Origin: Thermoflavifilum thermophilum
Lineage (GTDB): Bacteria > Bacteroidota > Bacteroidia > Chitinophagales > Chitinophagaceae
Direction: 5' to 3'
Assembly: GCF_900116565.1 (NCBI RefSeq)
Contig: NZ_FPCJ01000001.1
Span: forward strand, 2,662,540 to 2,726,539
Length of the DNA stretch: 64,000 nt
Shown: piece after piece, positions 35,734-44,966 of the stretch
Position numbering within the stretch: the first letter of the stretch is position 1
Layout: every line of letters begins with the position of its first letter
Made by a program: the position numbers and the translations under genes
Notes under the pieces: model-generated
The model's database searches: none
Told to the model about the DNA's origin: nothing
The model's input: the letters and a program-made list of their open reading frames with translations, nothing else

Positions 35734-37954
35734 ACTCTTTCATCAGCTCGATAGTACGGATTGTGGCCCGGCCTGTCTGGCCATGGTGGCTTATTATTAC
35801 GGACTGCATTACACAGTAGCACAGCTGAAAAAATATTGTGAAGTAACGCGCTCGGGCGTGTCCGTTCGCGATATTCTCACCGGTGCCCGCGCGATTGGCC
35901 TGCCTGGCGATGCTTATCGGGTAGCCGTAGATTATGCATCCCAACTGCCTGTGCCCAGCATTCTTCACTGGAAGCAAGATCATTTTGTGGTATTGTATCG
36001 CATCAACAAGCTGGGCCACCAAACGCATTACTATATTGCCGATCCGGCTTATGGCAAAATCAGGCTCGATGAAGAAATTTTCATTAAAGAATGGGCCGGG
36101 AGTGCCGATAGTGGGGTGGCAATGTGGTTTGAACAACCCGATGCGGAGGCTTATGAAAAACAAAAGCAAGTGCCCCGCGAGCGCAAGCCTTATCTGATCC
36201 TGCAGCCAGTATGGCAATATGTAAAGACGCATGCACGCATCTATGCGGGCGGACTGTTGCTGATGGGCGTGATTACGGTATGCAACTGGCTGATGCCACT
36301 GGTCTTTAAAAGGCTGATTGATGTGGGCATAGGCCAGAAAGCCATGGATTGGGTGATTGCTTTGCTGCTGGCTCAGTTTGGATTGTTTTTAGGATCGTTT
36401 GTGGCCGATACTATTAGCCAGTATATGTTCACCCGAACCAATTTTCGACTCAGTATTTTGCTGCAACATCATTTCTTTCATAAATTGCTTCGCCTGCCTG
36501 TGCAGTATTTTGATACGCGACTCAATATGGAAACCCTGCAGCGCAAAGGCGATCTGGATACACTTCAACGTTTCTTCACCTGGCATGGCATTGAAGTGAT
36601 CTTTGTACTGGCCAATATCATTGTATTCAGTGCATTGTTGTATTATCTTGATCCGATCATTTTTGGGTTATTCTGGTTGTTTAGCATACTGGCAATTATA
36701 TGGGCGGCTTTGTTTTTAGGCAAACGCAGAATATTGGAATATGCATTATTTTTACGACAATCTGATTTTGGTAACTATCTGTATGAATTCATCATGCACA
36801 TGCCCGAAATTAAAATCAATGTAGCCCAGCATCGGTTTATTGCCAAACTCATTCATCATCAAGAGAAGCTGAATCATTTGCGATTGCGCTCACTGGAGCT
36901 AAACATTGGTCAGTTGGTGGGCGTTTCCTTTTTTAATAAAATCAAAGAAATTGCCGCCATTGCTCTTTGTGCATATCTCATTGTACACGACCGGATGACC
37001 ATCGGCACGTTGCTGAGCATTACTTATGTGATGGGTCAACTCAATGCTCCGGTAAGCAATCTGTTAGGTTATTTGAAAGAAACGCAGGATATGCAGATTG
37101 CCAACCAGCGCATCAATGATGTGTATTTGCAGCCGGAAGAAGATCAGCATAAAAAAATGTTACCCGAAGATTTTTGCATTGAAAAAATCAGCGTGCAGCA
37201 TCTTTCTTTTAAATATCCCGGATCCTTTCATCCTTTTGTGTTGCATGATATTGATTTTGAGATGTTACGTGGGCAAAAAATGGCATTGGTGGGTGAAACA
37301 GGCAGTGGCAAGACCACTCTGCTGAAGCTTTTGCTGGGCTATTATCAACCCCAGAAAGGAAATATTGTTTTGTGTGGCCATTTAGCTGCTGAAACCGGAA
37401 CAGAAAGCGGCTTTGATTTACATGATCTTGTTCCCGACAGCTGGCGCAAGCGTTGTGGTGTGGTGATGCAGGATGGTGTGCTGTTCAGCGGCACCATACT
37501 CGATAACATTGCTTTTGGAGAAGAGCAGCCGGATATGGAAAAAGTACAATATGCAGCCCATGTGGCGTGTATTGATCAATATATTGAAAGCCTGCCGATG
37601 AAATATCATACCAAGGTGGGCAATATTGGCACCACGCTTAGTGGCGGGCAGCGTCAGCGTTTGCTGATTGCTCGTGCTGTATATCGCAATCAACCTTTTT
37701 TGTTTCTGGATGAAGCCACTACTTATCTGGATGCGCAAAACGAAGAAATCATCATCGAGCGGCTGCGCCAGTATTATGCGGAGAAAACCGTGTTTGTCAT
37801 TGCACATCGCTTAAGCACGGTGAAAGATGCTGATCAGATTCTGGTGATGCGCGAAGGCCGTATCGTTGAACGCGGTACACACGAAGAACTTGTATATGAA
37901 AGAGGATATTACTTCACCCTCGTGAAAAATCAACTGGAATTGGGTGTAGGATAA
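35705..37954 (+). CDS. Peptidase-containing ABC exporter (C39 type)
   Basis: 749 residues. The N-terminal C39 cysteine peptidase has Cys20 in STDCGPACLAM, His93 in QDHFVVLY and Asp113 in IADPAYG, the catalytic triad that cuts after GG leaders. The membrane domain spans about 165-470, and the ATPase has Walker A GETGSGKT (from residue 530), signature LSGGQRQR, Walker B FLFLDEATT and the switch His in IAHRLST. It would remove the leaders of the locus precursors and export the cores across the inner membrane. No HlyD or TolC-like partner gene is present. Confidence 0.92.
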   Translation: MLWRKRKRFKLFHQLDSTDCGPACLAMVAYYYGLHYTVAQLKKYCEVTRSGVSVRDILTGARAIGLPGDAYRVAVDYASQLPVPSILHWKQDHFVVLYRINKLGHQTHYYIADPAYGKIRLDEEIFIKEWAGSADSGVAMWFEQPDAEAYEKQKQVPRERKPYLILQPVWQYVKTHARIYAGGLLLMGVITVCNWLMPLVFKRLIDVGIGQKAMDWVIALLLAQFGLFLGSFVADTISQYMFTRTNFRLSILLQHHFFHKLLRLPVQYFDTRLNMETLQRKGDLDTLQRFFTWHGIEVIFVLANIIVFSALLYYLDPIIFGLFWLFSILAIIWAALFLGKRRILEYALFLRQSDFGNYLYEFIMHMPEIKINVAQHRFIAKLIHHQEKLNHLRLRSLELNIGQLVGVSFFNKIKEIAAIALCAYLIVHDRMTIGTLLSITYVMGQLNAPVSNLLGYLKETQDMQIANQRINDVYLQPEEDQHKKMLPEDFCIEKISVQHLSFKYPGSFHPFVLHDIDFEMLRGQKMALVGETGSGKTTLLKLLLGYYQPQKGNIVLCGHLAAETGTESGFDLHDLVPDSWRKRCGVVMQDGVLFSGTILDNIAFGEEQPDMEKVQYAAHVACIDQYIESLPMKYHTKVGNIGTTLSGGQRQRLLIARAVYRNQPFLFLDEATTYLDAQNEEIIIERLRQYYAEKTVFVIAHRLSTVKDADQILVMREGRIVERGTHEELVYERGYYFTLVKNQLELGVG

Positions 37955-37996
37955 AATATCCATGAAAAACAACAAGCATTTGAAAAATTATCTGTC

Positions 37997-40429
37997 ATGA
38001 AACACATACACTACAGCTTGGTTTTTTTGTTTGTCGTCCTTTCACAACCGCTATGGTCGCAGGTTGCGTTGCGTGTGCAGTTGCAGGATTCCACAAAGCA
38101 ACCTCTTGGAGGCGCTGCTTTACTGGTGCGCGATAGTGCACATGTGTATTCGGCTATTTCCGACTCATCGGGTATGGCCTTGCTATCTCTCCCCCATGCA
38201 GGCAAATACGCTTTGCATATAAGCTTGCTCGGATATCAACCTATCGATACCGTATTACCCATTTTTTCCGGTGGATCGTTCATTCCATTTGTACTTCATG
38301 CTTCACCTCATGCCTTATCTGAAGTGGTTGTACGCACGGAAAATATAGCCATCCAGCAACAAGGCGAAAAATTCATCCTGCATTTTGTGAATCCGAATTT
38401 TGTACAAGGACGTTCTATTTGGGATGTACTTAAAACCTCTCCGCTGATTCAGGTGGATGAGAATGACCAGCTGAGTGTGTTAGGCAATGGCAATGTGATA
38501 ATTTTCATCAATGGAAAAAGGCAGTATATTTCCATGCAGGCGCTGGTGCAGATGTTGAAAGGCAGGCCGGCAGATGATATTCAGCAGCTGGAAATTATTC
38601 CCGTGCCTACGGCTGAATACAATGCACCGACCGGGTCGGCCATCATCAATATTGTTTTCAAAAAAAGCAGCAACTACACCAAAGGATATGTAAACAGTAC
38701 CACCGTGTATCGCAACTTATTCACACAAATGTTGGCGGCCGGCATCACGCACCAGAAAGGTACATGGAGTTACGATATCAACCTGGATGGAAGCTATAAC
38801 CAGGCCCAAATCAGGCAAACATCCACATTTACCGATCCCCAACTGCCTCTGGAATGGGCATCCACGCAAAACACAAAAATCAGCTATCCCAATCTGGATG
38901 GAAGCATACAACTCACCTATCAGCCCGGGAAAAACAGCGAATTATCGCTCTTTCATGAAAGTTATTACGCTTCAGCCAATCCCGATCATTACACTCAGCA
39001 AACCTTTACTCACTACCTGCAAACCATGAACAATGGACAGGATTCATCTGACCAATCGTTTATCAACAACAAACTAAATTATTACGAAGCCAATAGTGTG
39101 CTGCAATATAGCTGGACTCAGCCTGCGCAACAGAAAAAACTGGAATTTATTCTCAGCCATGTGTATGTTTCTTATGCACAAAGTCATCAATATGCTTTTG
39201 AAAACTACCAATCAAGCCAATTGAAGTCGTCAACCAACCTGTATCAGGATATGCCTGCTTTCAACAACAATATTGCTGCACGGATTAGTTATACCCAACC
39301 CGTATCTCAGAAAGTTATCTTATCGGCAGGCGCAGAATATACCCATTCTTATGCGCACAATCGGGTAAACTGGTCGCAGTTCATGGGTGGGCAATATGTT
39401 TCTATAGATAGCCTGAATATTTTATATCAATTACCGGAAGATGTGTTTGAAGGATTTTTCAATGTTCGGATGCTTTTGAGCCAGAAATTTATGCTGAATG
39501 CAGGTTTACGGGCTTCGCATACCCATGATGACGGCAAGTTGAACGGTACATCGGTTTATCGAAGAGATTACAACAATTTTATTCCCATACTGCAATTCAC
39601 CTATCAACTTTCAGCCAATCATCAATTCAGTTATGCACTTGAAGATGGCGTATATCGTCCCACGTTCTGGGATCTGGTACCTTTCTTTAAATACAGTTCC
39701 AGCAATGTAGTGGATCAGAATGCATCATCTCTTGACAAAGTAACCTATTTTAAAAACTATCTTACCTACACTTTACGACAGAAGCATGTTTTTATGTTGT
39801 ATAACAACTTTCAGTACCATGTGGTTTCACAAAATGGTTATCCATATCTGAATCCAGATGGGAAATTAGTATTCGCCTCCACGAATTTGAAATATGATGA
39901 TTTAGCTTCTATTAGCTACAATTCATCTTATGCATTTTTCAAAGGTATCTGGAATTGGAATCCTTACATTTATATCACGTATCATGTCATTCGGGGTAAA
40001 GACAGTACGGCCTTTCTGGATAATCATAGGTTCTGGACGGGTCTATTATTCACCAATCAATTGGTGCTTTCCCGGAAAAAAGCCTGGTTTGCGCAGGTTT
40101 ACACGGGTTTTACATCTCCCATAATTGGGGATGCCAGTTTTTACAAGCAATTGCATGCGCAATTGCAGCTCAACATTAGCCTGATGAAGCGAATCAAAAA
40201 CTGGACATTTTTGTTGATGGCCAATGATTTGCTCAATACCAATCAATTTCAAACACGGCGATATATTTTCCAGAATCCGATGATTGACTATCGGGTACAA
40301 CAGTATTATTTGATGCCGCAGTTTGCCGTGCGTATTAGTTGGAATTTTGGTAATCAAAAAGTCTCGGCCGGAGAGGTCAATCAGCAGACAATTCAGGAAA
40401 TCAAACGCAGAGCGGGTGTGAATCTGTAA
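37997..40429 (+). CDS. Outer-membrane barrel protein 3 with carboxypeptidase-like domain
   Basis: 810 residues with a signal peptide ending in PLWSQ, the carboxypeptidase-like domain (LQDSTKQPLGGAALLVRDSAHV), a plug-like segment (GRSIWDVLKTSPLIQVDEN, PADDIQQLEIIPVPTAEYNA) and a long barrel. It is homologous to the other two barrels but lacks the cysteine pair in its N-terminal domain. Its base composition is like the flanking chromosome. It lies 42 nt after the exporter and 35 nt before precursor B, so all four genes are probably one transcript. Confidence 0.78.
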   Translation: MKHIHYSLVFLFVVLSQPLWSQVALRVQLQDSTKQPLGGAALLVRDSAHVYSAISDSSGMALLSLPHAGKYALHISLLGYQPIDTVLPIFSGGSFIPFVLHASPHALSEVVVRTENIAIQQQGEKFILHFVNPNFVQGRSIWDVLKTSPLIQVDENDQLSVLGNGNVIIFINGKRQYISMQALVQMLKGRPADDIQQLEIIPVPTAEYNAPTGSAIINIVFKKSSNYTKGYVNSTTVYRNLFTQMLAAGITHQKGTWSYDINLDGSYNQAQIRQTSTFTDPQLPLEWASTQNTKISYPNLDGSIQLTYQPGKNSELSLFHESYYASANPDHYTQQTFTHYLQTMNNGQDSSDQSFINNKLNYYEANSVLQYSWTQPAQQKKLEFILSHVYVSYAQSHQYAFENYQSSQLKSSTNLYQDMPAFNNNIAARISYTQPVSQKVILSAGAEYTHSYAHNRVNWSQFMGGQYVSIDSLNILYQLPEDVFEGFFNVRMLLSQKFMLNAGLRASHTHDDGKLNGTSVYRRDYNNFIPILQFTYQLSANHQFSYALEDGVYRPTFWDLVPFFKYSSSNVVDQNASSLDKVTYFKNYLTYTLRQKHVFMLYNNFQYHVVSQNGYPYLNPDGKLVFASTNLKYDDLASISYNSSYAFFKGIWNWNPYIYITYHVIRGKDSTAFLDNHRFWTGLLFTNQLVLSRKKAWFAQVYTGFTSPIIGDASFYKQLHAQLQLNISLMKRIKNWTFLLMANDLLNTNQFQTRRYIFQNPMIDYRVQQYYLMPQFAVRISWNFGNQKVSAGEVNQQTIQEIKRRAGVNL

Positions 40430-40464
40430 AAAAAATTGTATTTTACTCATCAAAATCTTCGTCT

Positions 40465-40764
40465 ATGCCATCATTCATTCAACCCTTGCAAACCGATGAA
40501 GAGGGCCGCCTGATGGGCGGTTTCTCCCCTGCATTTGCCATCACCGCAACCAATCCGCATTGTGCGGATACCCAAATGGCAAACAATTGCCAGGGAGGCA
40601 ACTGTCCACAACATTGTACACCCACGCACTACACTGTTGATACAACCATATTGCATGGCAAAAATGTGACGAACAATTGCATGCAGAATTGTGCAAAGGG
40701 TTGTGATTCTATACGCACGCATGTGGGCATTTCCGTGATGCCGGCACACCCAGTCGGGCACTGA
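40465..40764 (+). CDS. Precursor peptide B (double-glycine leader, seven-Cys core)
   Basis: 99 residues. The 19-residue leader (MPSFIQPLQTDEEGRLMGG) shares QPLQxDxxGRLxGG with precursor A and is shorter at its N-terminus. The predicted 80-residue core starts FSPAFAITATN, matching FSAALANSSN in A, and has seven Cys. Six form two triads, NNCQGGNCPQHC and NNCMQNCAKGC, separated by about 21 residues. His and Asn are abundant. It is the last gene of the maturase operon. Confidence 0.78.
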   Translation: MPSFIQPLQTDEEGRLMGGFSPAFAITATNPHCADTQMANNCQGGNCPQHCTPTHYTVDTTILHGKNVTNNCMQNCAKGCDSIRTHVGISVMPAHPVGH

Positions 40765-40807
40765 TTATATGTTTAGCGGAAAATGTGCTTGTAAGCTTCA
40801 GGGAGTG

Positions 40808-40894
40808 TGGTGCCCCGGATCGGACTCGAACCGATACGGTATTGCTACCACTGGATTTTGAGTCCAGCGCGTCTACCAATTCCGCCACCAGGGC
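40808..40894 (-). tRNA. tRNA-Leu (CAA anticodon)
   Basis: On the minus strand the acceptor arms GCCCTGG and CCGGGGC pair (one T-G), followed by discriminator A and an encoded CCA. The anticodon loop CTCAAAA gives CAA. A long variable arm and GGTTCGAGTCC T-loop are visible. Its 3' end faces the peptide locus. Confidence 0.93.
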
Positions 40895-40964
40895 TGATAC
40901 GCAAAGAGCATAACGTTGAAGGCAGGTGCAAAGCTATAGAAAAATCTTTGAATGAAAAATGAAA

Positions 40965-42032
40965 TCAGCTTTCTGCCATCTTCCAATCGCCTCTCGCACT
41001 GGGTGTTACACGCAGATCGGTAAATGCACCTGCCAGATATTGATGATAAGCCATAAAACCAATCATCCCAGCATTGTCGGTACAATATTGAAAATCCGGA
41101 ATGTATGCATGCCACCCGCGCTTCTCAGCTTCCTCCAGCAGTCTTTTCCGCAAACCCTTGTTGGCACTCACCCCGCCGGCAATGCAAACTTCCCGGATAC
41201 CCGTATCTTCAGCGGCTTTTATCAGTTTCTGCATCAAAATGTCGATAATCGTTTGCTGCACAGATGCGCAGATATCGGGGAGATTTTTTTCGATGAACGA
41301 TGCATCCTCTGCAGATTGTTCTCTTAGAAAATATAGAATGGCCGTTTTCAATCCGCTGAAGCTATAATCATATCCCGGCACTTGTGGGCGGGGAAAATGA
41401 AAGCGATGGGGATTGCCCTGCTGGGCATACCGGTCGATGAGCGGGCCGCCGGGATAAGGCAGTCCCAGTAGTTTGGCCGTTTTATCGAAGGCTTCGCCTG
41501 CAGCATCGTCGATGGTTTGCCCGATGATTTCCATGTCCAGATAATCTTTGCACAACACAATTTGTGTATGGCCGCCCGAAACGGTTAAACAAAGAAAGGG
41601 GAATGACGGACGAGGTTCATCAATGCAATTGGCGAGTACATGCGCTTTCATGTGGTGCACAGCAATCAGGGGAATGTTTAGCGCAACAGCCAGTGCCTTG
41701 GCAAACGATGCGCCTACCAGCAGGGAGCCAATTAAGCCGGGACTCTGGGTAAAAGCAATGGCCTGCAGCTCATTTTTTTCCACACCTGCCTGTTTCAATG
41801 CCAGATCCACTACCGGTACGATGTTTTGCATGTGGGCCCGCGAAGCCAGTTCGGGCACTACACCACCATATTGTTCATGTATTTTTTGATTGGCAATCAG
41901 ATTAGCCAGTACTTTGCCATCGCGGATAACGGCTGCACTGGTTTCATCGCACGACGACTCAATGGCCAACAAAGTAATGGTTTTATTTACAGGATTTGCA
42001 TGATGAAGATTTGTTTTACCTGCATCATTCAT
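40965..42032 (-). CDS. tsaD: tRNA threonylcarbamoyladenosine synthase subunit TsaD
   Basis: 355 residues of the Kae1/TsaD family. ATP/metal-site features are ESSCDETSAAVI, HMKAHVLANC (metal-binding HxxxH), TVSGGHTQIVL and VAGGVSANKGLR-like AGGVSANKGLRKRL. It attaches the threonylcarbamoyl group to A37 of ANN-decoding tRNAs. An N-terminal extension of about 18 residues precedes the conserved start. It lies 18 nt after the protease gene. Confidence 0.94.
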   Translation of the reverse strand: MNDAGKTNLHHANPVNKTITLLAIESSCDETSAAVIRDGKVLANLIANQKIHEQYGGVVPELASRAHMQNIVPVVDLALKQAGVEKNELQAIAFTQSPGLIGSLLVGASFAKALAVALNIPLIAVHHMKAHVLANCIDEPRPSFPFLCLTVSGGHTQIVLCKDYLDMEIIGQTIDDAAGEAFDKTAKLLGLPYPGGPLIDRYAQQGNPHRFHFPRPQVPGYDYSFSGLKTAILYFLREQSAEDASFIEKNLPDICASVQQTIIDILMQKLIKAAEDTGIREVCIAGGVSANKGLRKRLLEEAEKRGWHAYIPDFQYCTDNAGMIGFMAYHQYLAGAFTDLRVTPSARGDWKMAES

Positions 42033-42050
42033 CGCAATATGAGTTTTAGG

Positions 42051-44213
42051 TTAATTGCTTTTGGTAAGTTTGGGAACCTGTCTCAATGTGGGTTCATGCA
42101 GCATGTCTGTCATCACGTGCAGGGTTTCCATGAGATAAGGATCATGCACATAAGAACGCATCAGGTCACGATAAATGATCTTTCTTGTGCTATCTGCATT
42201 GATATATGATTCATCAACCGGCAGATAATGAATATCGATGGATGGCACCATTTTATTCACTTCATCCATTCGTTTGATAGCCTGCTGATTTTGCTGCTGC
42301 CAGGCTTTGTAAGCGTCAATATTCAACGGATAGGTTTTCACTTCATCCATTTTTTTCAGATAGGCAACGTTTTCGTTTATTAATTGGAAAATGCGACTGG
42401 TATCGAGCCGTTTTTCACTCAAAGCTTTCAGGAAAGGAACATCCACAGGTTGTGACCATGTGGTGTAGCTGGCAGGAGCGATCTGATCCCATTTCATGGC
42501 ATCCGAGTCGGTTCGTTCACCTACACTGAAATAATTATCGGGCAACACGATATCAGAGCTCACACCTTTTAATTGGGTAGAACCTCCGTTGATGCGGTAA
42601 AACTTCTGAATGGTAATTTTCAATGAACCCAATGAACCACCTAAGTCAGACTGATTACCGGCATAAAAATCATCTAAGTCAATCATACGTTGCACAGTGC
42701 CTTTGCCATAGGTAGAGGGGCTGCCCACGATGACTGCCCGTTTGTAATCCTGCATGGCTGCCGCAAAAATTTCGGATGCAGAGGCACTGTATTCATTCAC
42801 CATGACGGCCAGAGGGCCACTGTAATCCACCTGGTTGTTATGACTTTTCAGCACCTGGATATTGCCATCTCCTGAACGCACCTGCACCACAGGCCCGGCT
42901 GGCACAAACAAACCAGCTATATTGATGGCATCAGAAAGAGAGCCCCCACCATTGAATCGCAAATCAATGATAATACCATCCACATGTTCAGCTTTCAGTT
43001 TATTCACTTCTTTCTGCATATCCTTCCAGCTTTCACCACCCATGCCGTTATTGAAAGGTGCATAGAATTCCGGTAAATTGATAATGCCCCAGCGATGACC
43101 ATCCCAGTCAATCAGATAGGATTTTGCAAAAGTGGCATCAATGCGCACTTCACCCCGTTGTATGGCAATGGTTTTGATGGTACCATCGGGATGCTTGACG
43201 GTAAGCTTCACGATGGTGTTTTTATCACCCCTGATTAGTTTCACTGCATCTTCTACACTATAGCCCGTGAGATCTACAGCCGCACTATCGCCTTGAGCGA
43301 CTTTTAAAATAATATCACCTGCTTTTAATTCACCTTGCTTCCAGGCAGGGCCTCCGGTAACAATGCTTGCAATTTTGATTTTTCCATCTTCCTGCTGCAA
43401 AAGAGCCCCAATGCCATAGAAAGTACCCGACATTTGTTCATTGAAATATCGCTGATCCTGCGGTGGCATATATTCTGTATGCGGATCCATCGTGGTAGTA
43501 ATTGCGTTCACAAACCACGAAAAACGTTCATCTTCAGTATAGGTTTTCCTGATTCTTTCAAAAAACAGATCCATGTTCTTTTTTACGTCTTCTCTGGCCT
43601 GAGCTTCCAGCTCATTATAGGTTTTCGGTGTATATCCCGCGGAGTCCTTTTGTTTTTTCTCTTCAATGGATTGCAATTCCACGAGGCGATCGAGCGTCTT
43701 GTATTTCAAAAATTTATACCAGGCTTCTCTTCTCTCCTGCTCATTGGCTGGATAGTTCTGATGATCACTGTCCAGCACAATGGAATCCTGTTCATGAAAA
43801 TCAAACGGATGCGACAGTATTTCAGGGTAATATTGCGCCACCTCAGCTACGCGCTTGTCGAAAATGGCGTTAGCTAACTTGAAAAAGTCCAGCGGTTCAT
43901 TGGTATTGATTTCATCATCAATCCGGTATTCAAATGTTTTCAATTCGTTTAAATCGGATTGCAGGAAAATATTCTTTTGTGGATCGAGCTGATTCAAGTA
44001 TTTGTAGAATACTTCTTTGGAAAAAGCGTCGTCAATAGGTTTGGGATGATAATGAGCTCTTTTCAGAATCAATCCCACCATGCTTACAATGAGTTTTTCC
44101 CGATCGGGAGGATTTGTTTTTTTGTGAAAAGCGTTAAATGCCAGCACTACGGTGGCTCCGCCCAGCAGGATAGCGCCTGCAATCAGAATACGTATTTTCA
44201 TTTTTTTACTCAT
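42051..44213 (-). CDS. prc: C-terminal (tail-specific) processing protease, S41 family
   Basis: 720 residues with an N-terminal membrane anchor (ILIAGAILLGGATVVLAF). An N-terminal helical domain is followed by a PDZ domain (GIGALLQQEDGKIKIASIVTGGPA) and the S41 catalytic core with the Ser in YSASASEIFAAAMQDYKRA and Lys in TYGKGTVQ, as in Prc/Tsp. The C-terminal part matches the DUF3340 tail region of Prc. It degrades or trims periplasmic proteins from their C-termini. It is probably cotranscribed with tsaD. Confidence 0.88.
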   Translation of the reverse strand: MSKKMKIRILIAGAILLGGATVVLAFNAFHKKTNPPDREKLIVSMVGLILKRAHYHPKPIDDAFSKEVFYKYLNQLDPQKNIFLQSDLNELKTFEYRIDDEINTNEPLDFFKLANAIFDKRVAEVAQYYPEILSHPFDFHEQDSIVLDSDHQNYPANEQERREAWYKFLKYKTLDRLVELQSIEEKKQKDSAGYTPKTYNELEAQAREDVKKNMDLFFERIRKTYTEDERFSWFVNAITTTMDPHTEYMPPQDQRYFNEQMSGTFYGIGALLQQEDGKIKIASIVTGGPAWKQGELKAGDIILKVAQGDSAAVDLTGYSVEDAVKLIRGDKNTIVKLTVKHPDGTIKTIAIQRGEVRIDATFAKSYLIDWDGHRWGIINLPEFYAPFNNGMGGESWKDMQKEVNKLKAEHVDGIIIDLRFNGGGSLSDAINIAGLFVPAGPVVQVRSGDGNIQVLKSHNNQVDYSGPLAVMVNEYSASASEIFAAAMQDYKRAVIVGSPSTYGKGTVQRMIDLDDFYAGNQSDLGGSLGSLKITIQKFYRINGGSTQLKGVSSDIVLPDNYFSVGERTDSDAMKWDQIAPASYTTWSQPVDVPFLKALSEKRLDTSRIFQLINENVAYLKKMDEVKTYPLNIDAYKAWQQQNQQAIKRMDEVNKMVPSIDIHYLPVDESYINADSTRKIIYRDLMRSYVHDPYLMETLHVMTDMLHEPTLRQVPKLTKSN

Positions 44214-44441
44214 TCGGCTTCAACAAAATTAACAGAATGTGCATCGCTGCAGATCAAGCTATGGAAATTAACAAAAGATTATTGATTTCTGTTGCTTTCT
44301 CACAGGCAAGATACTATGATTTTAGGGAAACTACATCATGCATGCTGCAAATATGCGACAAAAAGCCCGCCAGGCGAGCGGTTTGCATAAACCTGCATGC
44401 TTCTCAGGCCAGGGTTTCCGCTGGGACTGCTGCAGCATCTG

Positions 44442-44905
44442 CTATTCTGCGGCCAAGCAGACTTCTTTACCTACCATCGGGCAGCCTGTTTCAAGGGCCG
44501 CATTCCTGTTCAATCCCCATTCCTTCCGATTGATTCTGCCCTGTAAGCTGAATCCAACCTTCGGTTTATCCCGGGATCTTTTACGCTGCCTTCATTATGT
44601 ACCTGGAAACCAACCTTTCGGGCGATGCCCTTTATGGTGAGTTCTCCATGCAGTTCATAATCGCAATCATCGTTCAGCTTGCGGAAACAACATCCTTCAG
44701 ATTTGCATCCCTATCAGCATTGCCCGTTTCAATGCCATCAACCTGTATGGCAAACATGATACAAGCATCCTGAAAATCTTCTGCTAAATCGCAGGCTTCT
44801 ACATGGAATTTCCTGAAATAACCGTCACATAACTGACTATGAGATGTTTTACGCGAAAACTCGCTTCGCTGTGCGCAAAGCCTGGTACCTATTTTTGCTG
44901 TTGTG
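44442..44905 (-). pseudogene. Decayed YceI-family gene
   Basis: Minus-strand translation in shifting frames gives a recognisable YceI protein: AHSEASFRVKHLIVSYV, then GYFRKFHVEACDLAEDFQD and GIETGNADRDANLKD, then YELHGELTIKGIARKVGF, then GRINRKEWGL and VGKEVCLAAE followed by TAG (44442-44444). The breaks lie near 44825, 44685 and 44545, and the start codon is not clear. YceI proteins are secreted polyisoprenoid-binding proteins. It follows the MarR gene on the same strand, a common pairing, so the regulated target was probably lost. It explains most of the 750-bp gap here. Confidence 0.75.
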
Positions 44906-44966
44906 CTTATTTAAATGGTTTTTACTATTACAAGTTTTGTTGTAACAATAAAATAGGTAAAAAATT

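Noticed and set aside
36200-37954. Exporter read as a plain multidrug ABC transporter
   Set aside because: The N-terminal C39 triad (Cys20, His93, Asp113) is intact and GG-leader peptides are adjacent.
40808-40894. tRNA-Leu as integration site of the peptide locus
   Set aside because: Its 3' end faces the locus, but I found no copy of the tRNA end near 27.1-27.4 kb and no integrase gene.
44237-44640. Two plus-strand ORFs of about 100 codons
   Set aside because: They lie opposite the recognisable YceI remnant and show no features of their own.
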